DNA from: Hippasteria phrygiana
Lineage: Eukaryota > Echinodermata > Asteroidea > Valvatida > Goniasteridae
DNA: 64,000 nucleotides
Reading direction: 5' to 3'
Assembly: GCA_037893225.1 (NCBI GenBank)
Contig: JAZGUH010000282.1
Coordinates: 372,001-436,000 of the forward strand
Positions 24,287 through 36,779 of the stretch are shown piece by piece. Below the pieces are notes generated by a model. The model searched no databases. It saw only the letters and a program-made list of their open reading frames with translations, and was not told the DNA's origin. Positions within the stretch are counted from its first letter, which is position 1; each line of letters begins with the position of its first letter. The translations under genes and the position numbers were made by a program.

Positions 24287-26601
24287 TAGGTAATTTGACA
24301 GGCATGGAGCAATAAATATAAGGTAATATGCACGCAGATGTTGGCCGGAAAGAACATCAACATTGCGAGGTTTGAATTTTCTCCACAAGTGTTAACTCTA
24401 AGAAGCCGCCGATAATTGCAACATGTAGCGCCAGATCTAAGCTATGCATACATGTCAAAATTACTGAATTTGGTTGATATTTCATGCAATTATGAATGAG
24501 TAAAGCAAGTCATACCCTAGGGAATTTGACAGGCATGGAGCAATAAATCGAAGGTAATATGCACACAGATGTTGGCCGGAAAGAAAATAAACATTGCGAT
24601 GTTTGAATTTTCTCCACAAGTTTTAACTCTAGGAAGCCGCCGATGATTGCAACATGTAGCGCCAGATCTAAGCTATCCATACATGTCAAAATTACTGTAT
24701 TTGGTTTATATTTCATGCAATTATGAATGAGTAAAGCAAGTCATACCCTAGGGAATTTGACAGGCATGGAGCAATAAATAGAAGGTAATATGCACACAGA
24801 TGTTGGCCGGAAAGAAAATAAACATTGCGAGGTTTGAATTTTCTCCACTAGTTTTAACTCTAAGAAGCCGCCGATAATTGCAACATGTAGCGCCAGATCT
24901 AAGCTATCCATACATGTCAAAATTACTGAATTTTGTTGATATTTCATGCAATTATGAATGAGTAAAGCAAGTCCATACCCCAGGGAATTTGACAGGCATG
25001 GAGCAATAAATAGACGGTAACATGTACACAGATGTTGGCCGGAAAGAAAATAAACATTGCGAGGTTTGAATTTTCTCCACAAGTTTTAACTCTAGGAAGC
25101 CGCCGATGATTGCAACATGTAGCGCCAGATCTAAGCTATCCATACATGTCAAAATTACTGTATTTGGTTTATATTTCATGCAATTATGAATGAGTAAAGC
25201 AAGTCATACCCTAGGGAATTTGACAGGCATGGAGCAATAAATAGAAGGTAATATGCACACAGATGTTGGCCGGAAAGAAAATAAACATTGCGAGGTTTGA
25301 ATTTTCTCCACAAGTTTTAACTCTAAGAAGCCGCCGATAATTGCAACATGTAGCGCCAGATCTAAGCTATCCATACATGTCAAAATTACTGAATTTGGTT
25401 GATATTTCATGCAATTATGAATGAGTAAAGCAAGTCCATACCCCAGGGAATTTGACAGGCATGGAGCAATAAATAAGAGGTAATCTGCACACAGATGGTG
25501 GCCGGGGAGAAAATAAACATTGCGAGGTTTGAATTTTCTCCACAAGTGTTAACTCTAAGAAGCCGCCGATAATTGCAACATGTAGCGCCAGATCTAAGCT
25601 ATCCATACATGTCAAAATTACTGAATTTGGTTGATATTTCATGCAATTATGAATGAGTAAAGCAAGTCCATACCCCAGGGAATTTGACATGCATGGAGCA
25701 ATAAATAGACGGTAACATGTACACAGATGTTGGCCGGAAAGAAAATAAACATTGCGAGGTTTGAATTTTCTCCACAAGTTTTAACTCTAGGAAGCCGCCG
25801 ATGATTGCAACATGTAGCGCCAGATCTAAGCTATCCATACATGTCAAAATTACTGAATTTGGTTGATATTTCATGCAATTATGAATGAGTAAAGCAAGTC
25901 CATACCCCAGGGAATTTGACATGCATGGAGCAATAAATAGACGGTAACATGTACACAGATGTTGGCCGGAAAGAAAATAAACATTGCGAGGTTTGAATTT
26001 TCTCCACAAGTGTTAACTCTAAGAAGCCGCCGATGATTGCAACATGTAGCGCCAGATCTAAGCTATCCATACATGTCAAAATTACTGAATTTGGTTGATA
26101 TTTCATGCAATTATGAATGAGTAAAGCAAGTCCATACCCCAGGGAATTTGACATGCATGGAGCAATAAATAGACGGTAATCTGCACACAGATGGTGGCCG
26201 GGAAGAAAATAAACATTGCGAGGTTTGAATTTTCTCCACAAGTGTTAACTCTAAGAAGCCGCCGATAATTGCAACATGTAGCGCCAGATCTAAGCTATCC
26301 ATACATGTCAAAATTACTGAATTTGGTTGACATTTCATGCAATTATGAATGAGTAAAGCAAGTCATACCCCAGGGAATTTGACAGGCATGGAGCAATAAA
26401 TAGAAGGTAATATGCACACAGATGTTGGCCGGAAAGAAAATAAACATTGCGAGGTTTGAATTTTCTCCACAAGTTTTAACTCTAGGAAGCCGCCGATGAT
26501 TGCAACATGTAGCGCCAGATCTAAGCTATCCATACATGTCAAAATTACTGTATTTGGTTTATATTTCATGCAATTATGAATGAGTAAAGCAAGTCATACC
26601 C
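24287..26601. repeat. T0b-headed 10-monomer HOR (2315 bp), copy 2
   Basis: Same length as 21972-24286 and matching it from about the fifth monomer onward (25212 corresponds to 22897), including the run of four B monomers 25444-26370. Positions 2 and 3 differ: here they are T2 (24518, cgaagg/gcgatg) and a T8-like copy (24749, actagt, aattttgttg). Copy 1 has a plain monomer and T5 there. The two copies are therefore mosaic rather than simple duplicates. Confidence 0.87.
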
Positions 26602-27757
26602 TAGGTAATTTGACAGGCATGGAGCAATAAATATAAGGTAATATGCACGCAGATGTTGGCCGGAAAGAACATCAACATTGCGAGGTTTGAATTTTCTCCA
26701 CAAGTGTTAACTCTAAGAAGCCGCCGATAATTGCAACATGTAGCGCCAGATCTAAGCTATGCATACATGTCAAAATTACTGAATTTGGTTGATATTTCAT
26801 GCAATTATGAATGAGTAAAGCAAGTCATACCCTAGGGAATTTGACAGGCATGGAGCAATAAATCGAAGGTAATATGCACACAGATGTTGGCCGGAAAGAA
26901 AATAAACATTGCGATGTTTGAATTTTCTCCACAAGTTTTAACTCTAGGAAGCCGCCGATGATTGCAACATGTAGCGCCAGATCTAAGCTATCCATACATG
27001 TCAAAATTACTGTATTTGGTTTATATTTCATGCAATTATGAATGAGTAAAGCAAGTCATACCCTAGGGAATTTGACAGGCATGGAGCAATAAATAGAAGG
27101 TAATATGCACACAGATGTTGGCCGGAAAGAAAATAAACATTGCGAGGTTTGAATTTTCTCCACTAGTTTTAACTCTAAGAAGCCGCCGATAATTGCAACA
27201 TGTAGCGCCAGATCTAAGCTATCCATACATGTCAAAATTACTGAATTTTGTTGATATTTCATGCAATTATGAATGAGTAAAGCAAGTCCATACCCCAGGG
27301 AATTTGACATGCATGGAGCAATAAATAGACGGTAACATGTACACAGATGTTGGCCGGAAAGAAAATAAACATTGCGAGGTTTGAATTTTCTCCACAAGTT
27401 TTAACTCTAGGAAGCCGCCGATGATTGCAACATGTAGCGCCAGATCTAAGCTATCCATACATGTCAAAATTACTGAATTTGGTTGACATTTCATGCAATT
27501 ATGAATGAGTAAAGCAAGTCATACCCCAGGGAATTTGACAGGCATGGAGCAATAAATAGAAGGTAATATGCACACAGATGTTGGCCGGAAAGAAAATAAA
27601 CATTGCGAGGTTTGAATTTTCTCCACAAGTTTTAACTCTAGGAAGCCGCCGATGATTGCAACATGTAGCGCCAGATCTAAGCTATCCATACATGTCAAAA
27701 TTACTGTATTTGGTTTATATTTCATGCAATTATGAATGAGTAAAGCAAGTCATACCC
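26602..27757. repeat. T0b-headed 5-monomer unit (1156 bp), second occurrence
   Basis: T0b (26602), T2 (26833), T8-like (27064), B (27296, T9 type ending ttgacatt) and plain (27527). It matches 20816-21971 in order and length. The main visible difference is ccactagt in the third monomer where the earlier copy has ccacaagt. It appears to be the parent state from which the next two shorter units can be derived by deletion. Confidence 0.85.
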
Positions 27758-28682
27758 TAGGTAATTTGACAGGCATGGAGCAATAAATATAAGGTAATAT
27801 GCACGCAGATGTTGGCCGGAAAGAACATCAACATTGCGAGGTTTGAATTTTCTCCACAAGTGTTAACTCTAAGAAGCCGCCGATAATTGCAACATGTAGC
27901 GCCAGATCTAAGCTATGCATACATGTCAAAATTACTGAATTTGGTTGATATTTCATGCAATTATGAATGAGTAAAGCAAGTCATACCCTAGGGAATTTGA
28001 CAGGCATGGAGCAATAAATCGAAGGTAATATGCACACAGATGTTGGCCGGAAAGAAAATAAACATTGCGATGTTTGAATTTTCTCCACAAGTTTTAACTC
28101 TAGGAAGCCGCCGATGATTGCAACATGTAGCGCCAGATCTAAGCTATCCATACATGTCAAAATTACTGAATTTGGTTGATATTTCATGCAATTATGAATG
28201 AGTAAAGCAAGTCCATACCCCAGGGAATTTGACATGCATGGAGCAATAAATAGACGGTAATCTGCACACAGATGGTGGCCGGGAAGAAAATAAACATTGC
28301 GAGGTTTGAATTTTCTCCACAAGTGTTAACTCTAAGAAGCCGCCGATAATTGCAACATGTAGCGCCAGATCTAAGCTATCCATACATGTCAAAATTACTG
28401 AATTTGGTTGACATTTCATGCAATTATGAATGAGTAAAGCAAGTCATACCCCAGGGAATTTGACAGGCATGGAGCAATAAATAGAAGGTAATATGCACAC
28501 AGATGTTGGCCGGAAAGAAAATAAACATTGCGAGGTTTGAATTTTCTCCACAAGTTTTAACTCTAGGAAGCCGCCGATGATTGCAACATGTAGCGCCAAA
28601 TCTAAGCTATCCATACATGTCAAAATTACTGTATTTGGTTTATATTTCATGCAATTATGAATGAGTAAAGCAAGTCATACCC
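27758..28682. repeat. T0b-headed 4-monomer unit (925 bp) with a T2/B hybrid
   Basis: T0b (27758), a hybrid at 27989, U-type B (28221) and plain (28452). The hybrid has T2 diagnostics in its 5' half (cgaagg, gcgatg, ctagg). Its 3' half has the gaatttggttgat tail and extra-base junction of a B monomer like 25908. Loss of six monomers from the 10-monomer unit (2315 to 925 bp, a 1390-bp difference) would produce it. The 28452 copy has lost its agatct site (aaatct at 28598-28603). Confidence 0.82.
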
Positions 28683-29375
28683 TAGGTAATTTGACAGGCA
28701 TGGAGCAATAAATATAAGGTAATATGCACGCAGATGTTGGCCGGAAAGAACATCAACATTGCGAGGTTTGAATTTTCTCCACAAGTGTTAACTCTAAGAA
28801 GCCGCCGATAATTGCAACATGTAGCGCCAGATCTAAGCTATGCATACATGTCAAAATTACTGAATTTGGTTGATATTTCATGCAATTATGAATGAGTAAA
28901 GCAAGTCATACCCTAGGGAATTTGACAGGCATGGAGCAATAAATCGAAGGTAATATGTACACAGATGTTGGCCGGAAAGAAAATAAACATTGCGAGGTTT
29001 GAATTTTCTCCACAAGTTTTAACTCTAGGAAGCCGCCGATGATTGCAACATGTAGCGCCAGATCTAAGCTATCCATACATGTCAAAATTACTGAATTTGG
29101 TTGACATTTCATGCAATTATGAATGAGTAAAGCAAGTCATACCCCAGGGAATTTGACAGGCATGGAGCAATAAATAGAAGGTAATATGCACACAGATGTT
29201 GGCCGGAAAGAAAATAAACATTGCGAGGTTTGAATTTTCTCCACAAGTTTTAACTCTAGGAAGCCGCCGATGATTGCAACATGTAGCGCCAGATCTAAGC
29301 TATCCATACATGTCAAAATTACTGTATTTGGTTTATATTTCATGCAATTATGAATGAGTAAAGCAAGTCATACCC
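28683..29375. repeat. T0b-headed 3-monomer unit (693 bp) with a T2/T9 hybrid
   Basis: T0b (28683), a hybrid at 28914 and plain (29145), then the next T0b. The hybrid has the T2 mark cgaaggtaatatg but continues gtacac, gcgagg and ttgacatt, as in the T9-type B monomer. The switch lies between 28954 and 28958. Deletion of exactly 463 bp from a 5-monomer unit like 26602-27757 explains it. This is the shortest T0b unit seen. Confidence 0.85.
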
Positions 29376-30300
29376 TAGGTAATTTGACAGGCATGGAGCA
29401 ATAAATATAAGGTAATATGCACGCAGATGTTGGCCGGAAAGAACATCAACATTGCGAGGTTTGAATTTTCTCCACAAGTGTTAACTCTAAGAAGCCGCCG
29501 ATAATTGCAACATGTAGCGCCAGATCTAAGCTATGCATACATGTCAAAATTACTGAATTTGGTTGATATTTCATGCAATTATGAATGAGTAAAGCAAGTC
29601 ATACCCTAGGGAATTTGACAGGCATGGAGCAATAAATCGAAGGTAATATGCACACAGATGTTGGCCGGAAAGAAAATAAACATTGCGATGTTTGAATTTT
29701 CTCCACAAGTTTTAACTCTAGGAAGCCGCCGATGATTGCAACATGTAGCGCCAGATCTAAGCTATCCATACATGTCAAAATTACTGAATTTGGTTGATAT
29801 TTCATGCAATTATGAATGAGTAAAGCAAGTCATACCCCAGGGAATTTGACAGGCATGGAGCAATAAATAGAAGGTAATATGCACACAGATGTTGGCCGGA
29901 AAGAAAATAAACATTGCGAGGTTTGAATTTTCTCCACAAGTTTTAACTCTAGGAAGCCGCCGATGATTGCAACATGTAGCGCCAGATCTAAGCTATCCAT
30001 ACATGTCAAAATTACTGTATTTGGTTGATATTTCATGCAATTATGAATGAGTAAAGCAAGTCCATACCCCAGGGAATTTGACATGCATGGAGCAATAAAT
30101 AGACGGTAACATGTACACAGATGTTGGCCGGAAAGAAAATAAACATTGCGAGGTTTGAATTTTCTCCACAAGTTTTAACTCTAGGAAGCCGCCGATGATT
30201 GCAACATGTAGCGCCAGATCTAAGCTATCCATACATGTCAAAATTACTGTATTTGGTTTATATTTCATGCAATTATGAATGAGTAAAGCAAGTCATACCC
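29376..30300. repeat. T0b-headed 4-monomer block before the dimer-rich region
   Basis: T0b (29376), T2-like (29607, cgaagg/gcgatg but ending gaatttggttgat), plain (29838) and T9-like B (30070). No further T0b follows for 9024 bp, until 38400, so this block is the left border of a different domain. Confidence 0.78.
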
Positions 30301-33300
30301 TAGGGAATTTGACAGGCATGGAGCAATAAATAGAAGGTAATATGCACACAGATGTTGGCCGGAAAGAAAATAAACATTGCGAGGTTTGAATTTTCTCCAC
30401 AAGTTTTAACTCTAAGAAGCCGCCGATAATTGCAACATGTAGCGCCAGATCTAAGCTATCCATACATGTCAAAATTACTGAATTTGGTTGATATTCCATG
30501 CAATTATGAATGAGTAAAGCAAGTCCATACCCCAGGGAATTTGACAGGCATGGAGCAATAAATAAGAGGTAATCTGCACACAGATGGTGGCCGGGAAGAA
30601 AATAAACATTGCGAGGTTTGAATTTTCTCCACAAGTGTTAACTCTAAGAAGCCGCCGATAATTGCAACATGTAGCGCCAGATCTAAGCTATGCATACATG
30701 TCAAAATTACTGAATTTGGTTGATATTTCATGCAATTATGAATGAGTAAAGCAAGTCATACCCTAGGGAATTTGACAGGCATGGAGCAATAAATAGAAGG
30801 TAATATGCACACAGATGTTGGCCGGAAAGAAAATAAACATTGCGAGGTTTGAATTTTCTCCACAAGTTTTAACTCTAAGAAGCCGCCGATAATTGCAACA
30901 TGTAGCGCCAGATCTAAGCTATCCATACATGTCAAAATTACTGAATTTGGTTGATATTTCATGCAATTATGAATGAGTAAAGCAAGTCCATACCCCAGGG
31001 AATTTGACAGGCATGGAGCAATAAATAAGAGGTAATCTGCACACAGATGGTGGCCGGGAAGAAAATAAACATTGCGAGGTTTGAATTTTCTCCACAAGTG
31101 TTAACTCTAAGAAGCCGCCGATGATTGCAACATGTAGCGCCAGATCTAAGCTATCCATACATGTCAAAATTACTGTATTTGGTTTATATTTCATGCAATT
31201 ATGAATGAGTAAAGCAAGTCATACCCTAGGGAATTTGACAGGCATGGAGCAATAAATAGAAGGTAATATGCACACAGATGTTGGCCTGAAAGAAAATAAA
31301 CATTGCGAGGTTTGAATTTTCTCCACAAGTGTTAACTCTAAGAAGCCGCCGATAATTGCAACATGTAGCGCCAGATCTAAGCTATCCATACATGTCAAAA
31401 TTACTGAATTTGGTTTATATTTCATGCAATTATGAATGAGTAAAGCAAGTCCATACCCCAGGGAATTTGACAGGCATGGAGCAATAAATAGACGGTAACA
31501 TGTACACAGATGTTGGCCGGAAAGAAAATAAACATTGCGAGGTTTGAATTTTCTCCACAAGTTTTAACTCTAGGAAGCCGCCGATGATTGCAACATGTAG
31601 CGCCAGATCTAAGCTATCCATACATGTCAAAATTACTGTATTTGGTTTATATTTCATGCAATTATGAATGAGTAAAGCAAGTCATACCCTAGGGAATTTG
31701 ACAGGCATGGAGCAATAAATAGAAGGTAATATGCACACAGATGTTGGCCGGAAAGAAAATAAACATTGCGAGGTTTGAATTTTCTCCACAAGTTTTAACT
31801 CTAAGAAGCCGCCGATAATTGCAACATGTAGCGCCAGATCTAAGCTATCCATACATGTCAAAATTACTGAATTTGGTTGATATTTCATGCAATTATGAAT
31901 GAGTAAAGCAAGTCCATACCCCAGGGAATTTGACAGGCATGGAGCAATAAATAAGAGGTAATCTGCACACAGATGGTGGCCGGGGAGAAAATAAACATTG
32001 CGAGGTTTGAATTTTCTCCACAAGTGTTAACTCTAAGAAGCCGCCGATAATTGCAACATGTAGCGCCAGATCTAAGCTATCCATACATGTCAAAATTACT
32101 GTATTTGGTTTATATTTCATGCAATTATGAATGAGTAAAGCAAGTCATACCCTAGGGAATTTGACAGGCATGGAGCAATAAATAGAAGGTAATATGCACA
32201 CAGATGTTGGCCGGAAAGAAAATAAACATTGCGAGGTTTGAATTTTCTCCACAAGTGTTAACTCTAAGAAGCCGCCGATAATTGCAACATGTAGCGCCAG
32301 ATCTAAGCTATCCATATCAAAATTACTGTATTTGGTTTATATTTCATGCAATTATGAATGAGTAAAGCAAGTCATACCCTAGGGAATTTGACAGGCATGG
32401 AGCAATAAATAGAAGGTAATATGCACACAGATGTTGGCCGGAAAGAAAATAAACATTGCGAGGTTTGAATTTTCTCCACAAGTTTTAACTCTAAGAAGCC
32501 GCCGATAATTGCAACATGTAGCGCCAGATCTAAGCTATCCATACATGTCAAAATTACTGAATTTGGTTGATATTTCATGCAATTATGAATGAGTAAAGCA
32601 AGTCCATACCCCAGGGAATTTGACAGGCATGGAGCAATAAATAAGAGGTAATCTGCACACAGATGGTGGCCGGGGAGAAAATAAACATTGCGAGGTTTGA
32701 ATTGTCTCCACAAGTGTTAACTCTAAGAAGCCGCCGATAATTGCAACATGTAGCGCCAGATCTAAGCTATCCATACATGTCAAAATTACTGTATTTGGTT
32801 TATATTTCATGCAATTATGAATGAGTAAAGCAAGTCATACCCTAGGGAATTTGACAGGCATGGAGCAATAAATAGAAGGTAATATGCACACAGATGTTGG
32901 CCGGAAAGAAAATAAACATTGCGAGGTTTGAATTTTCTCCACTAGTTTTAACTCTAAGAAGCCGCCGATAATTGCAACATGTAGCGCCAGATCTAAGCTA
33001 TCCATACATGTCAAAATTACTGAATTTGGTTGATATTTCATGCAATTATGAATGAGTAAAGCAAGTCCATACCCCAGGGAATTTGACATGCATGGAGCAA
33101 TAAATAGACGGTAACATGTACACAGATGTTGGCCGGAAAGAAAATAAACATTGCGAGGTTTGAATTTTCTCCACAAGTTTTAACTCTAGGAAGCCGCCGA
33201 TGATTGCAACATGTAGCGCCAGATCTAAGCTATCCATACATGTCAAAATTACTGAATTTGGTTGATATTTCATGCAATTATGAATGAGTAAAGCAAGTCC

Positions 33301-33306
33301 ATACCC
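30301..33306. repeat. 13-monomer HOR (3006 bp), built of 463-bp dimers
   Basis: Starts are 30301, 30533(B), 30764, 30996(B), 31227 (T5), 31459(B), 31690, 31922(B), 32153, 32380, 32612(B), 32843 (T8) and 33075(B). Most of the unit is a 231+232 dimer repeated. The T1-like B monomers carry aataagagg and taatctg. The 30301 monomer ends gatattccatg, and the same private change recurs 3006 bp later. Length check: 13 x 231 plus seven extra-base junctions minus the 4-bp deletion in 32153 equals 3006. Confidence 0.85.
32153..32379. repeat. Monomer with a 4-bp deletion (227 bp)
   Basis: The usual tccatacatgtcaa is shortened to tccatatcaa at 32311-32320. Four bases are lost and the second ACATGT of the conserved core dyad is destroyed. 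This is the only length change I found inside the invariant core in the window. Its presumed counterpart further right (35622) is intact. It could be a genuine degenerate monomer or a local consensus error. Confidence 0.85.
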
Positions 33307-36300
33307 CAGGGAATTTGACATGCATGGAGCAATAAATAAGAGGTAACATGTACACAGATGTTGGCCGGAAAGAAAATAAACATTGCGAGGTTTGAATTTT
33401 CTCCACAAGTGTTAACTCTAAGAAGCCGCCGATGATTGCAACATGTAGCGCCAGATCTAAGCTATCCATACATGTCAAAATTACTGAATTTGGTTGATAT
33501 TCCATGCAATTATGAATGAGTAAAGCAAGTCCATACCCCAGGGAATTTGACAGGCATGGAGCAATAAATAAGAGGTAATCTGCACACAGATGGTGGCCGG
33601 GAAGAAAATAAACATTGCGAGGTTTGAATTTTCTCCACAAGTGTTAACTCTAAGAAGCCGCCGATAATTGCAACATGTAGCGCCAGATCTAAGCTATGCA
33701 TACATGTCAAAATTACTGAATTTGGTTGATATTTCATGCAATTATGAATGAGTAAAGCAAGTCATACCCTAGGGAATTTGACAGGCATGGAGCAATAAAT
33801 AGAAGGTAATATGCACACAGATGTTGGCCGGAAAGAAAATAAACATTGCGAGGTTTGAATTTTCTCCACAAGTTTTAACTCTAAGAAGCCGCCGATAATT
33901 GCAACATGTAGCGCCAGATCTAAGCTATCCATACATGTCAAAATTACTGAATTTGGTTGATATTTCATGCAATTATGAATGAGTAAAGCAAGTCCATACC
34001 CCAGGGAATTTGACAGGCATGGAGCAATAAATAAGAGGTAATCTGCACACAGATGGTGGCCGGGAAGAAAATAAACATTGCGAGGTTTGAATTTTCTCCA
34101 CAAGTGTTAACTCTAAGAAGCCGCCGATGATTGCAACATGTAGCGCCAGATCTAAGCTATCCATACATGTCAAAATTACTGTATTTGGTTTATATTTCAT
34201 GCAATTATGAATGAGTAAAGCAAGTCATACCCTAGGGAATTTGACAGGCATGGAGCAATAAATAGAAGGTAATATGCACACAGATGTTGGCCTGAAAGAA
34301 AATAAACATTGCGAGGTTTGAATTTTCTCCACAAGTGTTAACTCTAAGAAGCCGCCGATAATTGCAACATGTAGCGCCAGATCTAAGCTATCCATACATG
34401 TCAAAATTACTGAATTTGGTTTATATTTCATGCAATTATGAATGAGTAAAGCAAGTCCATACCCCAGGGAATTTGACAGGCATGGAGCAATAAATAGACG
34501 GTAACATGTACACAGATGTTGGCCGGAAAGAAAATAAACATTGCGAGGTTTGAATTTTCTCCACAAGTTTTAACTCTAGGAAGCCGCCGATGATTGCAAC
34601 ATGTAGCGCCAGATCTAAGCTATCCATACATGTCAAAATTACTGTATTTGGTTTATATTTCATGCAATTATGAATGAGTAAAGCAAGTCATACCCTAGGG
34701 AATTTGACAGGCATGGAGCAATAAATAGAAGGTAATATGCACACAGATGTTGGCCGGAAAGAAAATAAACATTGCGAGGTTTGAATTTTCTCCACAAGTT
34801 TTAACTCTAAGAAGCCGCCGATAATTGCAACATGTAGCGCCAGATCTAAGCTATCCATACATGTCAAAATTACTGAATTTGGTTGATATTTCATGCAATT
34901 ATGAATGAGTAAAGCAAGTCCATACCCCAGGGAATTTGACAGGCATGGAGCAATAAATAAGAGGTAATCTGCACACAGATGGTGGCCGGGGAGAAAATAA
35001 ACATTGCGAGGTTTGAATTTTCTCCACAAGTGTTAACTCTAAGAAGCCGCCGATAATTGCAACATGTAGCGCCAGATCTAAGCTATCCATACATGTCAAA
35101 ATTACTGTATTTGGTTTATATTTCATGCAATTATGAATGAGTAAAGCAAGTCATACCCTAGGGAATTTGACAGGCATGGAGCAATAAATAGAAGGTAATA
35201 TGCACACAGATGTTGGCCGGAAAGAAAATAAACATTGCGAGGTTTGAATTTTCTCCACTAGTTTTAACTCTAAGAAGCCGCCGATAATTGCAACATGTAG
35301 CGCCAGATCTAAGCTATCCATACATGTCAAAATTACTGAATTTGGTTGATATTTCATGCAATTATGAATGAGTAAAGCAAGTCCATACCCCAGGGAATTT
35401 GACAGGCATGGAGCAATAAATAAGAGGTAATCTGCACACAGATGGTGGCCGGGAAGAAAATAAACATTGCGAGGTTTGAATTTTCTCCACAAGTGTTAAC
35501 TCTAAGAAGCCGCCGATGATTGCAACATGTAGCGCCAGATCTAAGCTATCCATACATGTCAAAATTACTGTATTTGGTTTATATTTCATGCAATTATGAA
35601 TGAGTAAAGCAAGTCATACCCTAGGGAATTTGACAGGCATGGAGCAATAAATAGAAGGTAATATGCACACAGATGTTGGCCTGAAAGAAAATAAACATTG
35701 CGAGGTTTGAATTTTCTCCACAAGTGTTAACTCTAAGAAGCCGCCGATAATTGCAACATGTAGCGCCAGATCTAAGCTATCCATACATGTCAAAATTACT
35801 GTATTTGGTTTATATTTCATGCAATTATGAATGAGTAAAGCAAGTCATACCCTAGGGAATTTGACAGGCATGGAGCAATAAATAGAAGGTAATATGCACA
35901 CAGATGTTGGCCGGAAAGAAAATAAACATTGCGAGGTTTGAATTTTCTCCACAAGTTTTAACTCTAAGAAGCCGCCGATAATTGCAACATGTAGCGCCAG
36001 ATCTAAGCTATCCATACATGTCAAAATTACTGAATTTGGTTGATATTTCATGCAATTATGAATGAGTAAAGCAAGTCCATACCCCAGGGAATTTGACAGG
36101 CATGGAGCAATAAATAAGAGGTAATCTGCACACAGATGGTGGCCGGGGAGAAAATAAACATTGCGAGGTTTGAATTTTCTCCACAAGTGTTAACTCTAAG
36201 AAGCCGCCGATAATTGCAACATGTAGCGCCAGATCTAAGCTATCCATACATGTCAAAATTACTGTATTTGGTTTATATTTCATGCAATTATGAATGAGTA

Positions 36301-36779
36301 AAGCAAGTCATACCCTAGGGAATTTGACAGGCATGGAGCAATAAATAGAAGGTAATATGCACACAGATGTTGGCCGGAAAGAAAATAAACATTGCGAGGT
36401 TTGAATTTTCTCCACTAGTTTTAACTCTAAGAAGCCGCCGATAATTGCAACATGTAGCGCCAGATCTAAGCTATCCATACATGTCAAAATTACTGAATTT
36501 GGTTGATATTTCATGCAATTATGAATGAGTAAAGCAAGTCCATACCCCAGGGAATTTGACATGCATGGAGCAATAAATAGACGGTAACATGTACACAGAT
36601 GTTGGCCGGAAAGAAAATAAACATTGCGAGGTTTGAATTTTCTCCACAAGTTTTAACTCTAGGAAGCCGCCGATGATTGCAACATGTAGCGCCAGATCTA
36701 AGCTATCCATACATGTCAAAATTACTGAATTTGGTTGATATTTCATGCAATTATGAATGAGTAAAGCAAGTCCATACCC
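33307..36779. repeat. 15-monomer version of the dimer-based HOR (3473 bp)
   Basis: Starts are 33307(B), 33539(B), 33770, 34002(B), 34233 (T5), 34465(B), 34696, 34928(B), 35159, 35391(B), 35622, 35853, 36085(B), 36316 (T8) and 36548(B). It matches 30301-33306 but contains one extra dimer (35159-35621). The length difference of 467 bp is that 463-bp dimer plus the 4 bp deleted in the first copy. The first monomer is a mosaic: acatgcatgg and aataagagg are followed by aacatgtac. Confidence 0.83.
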
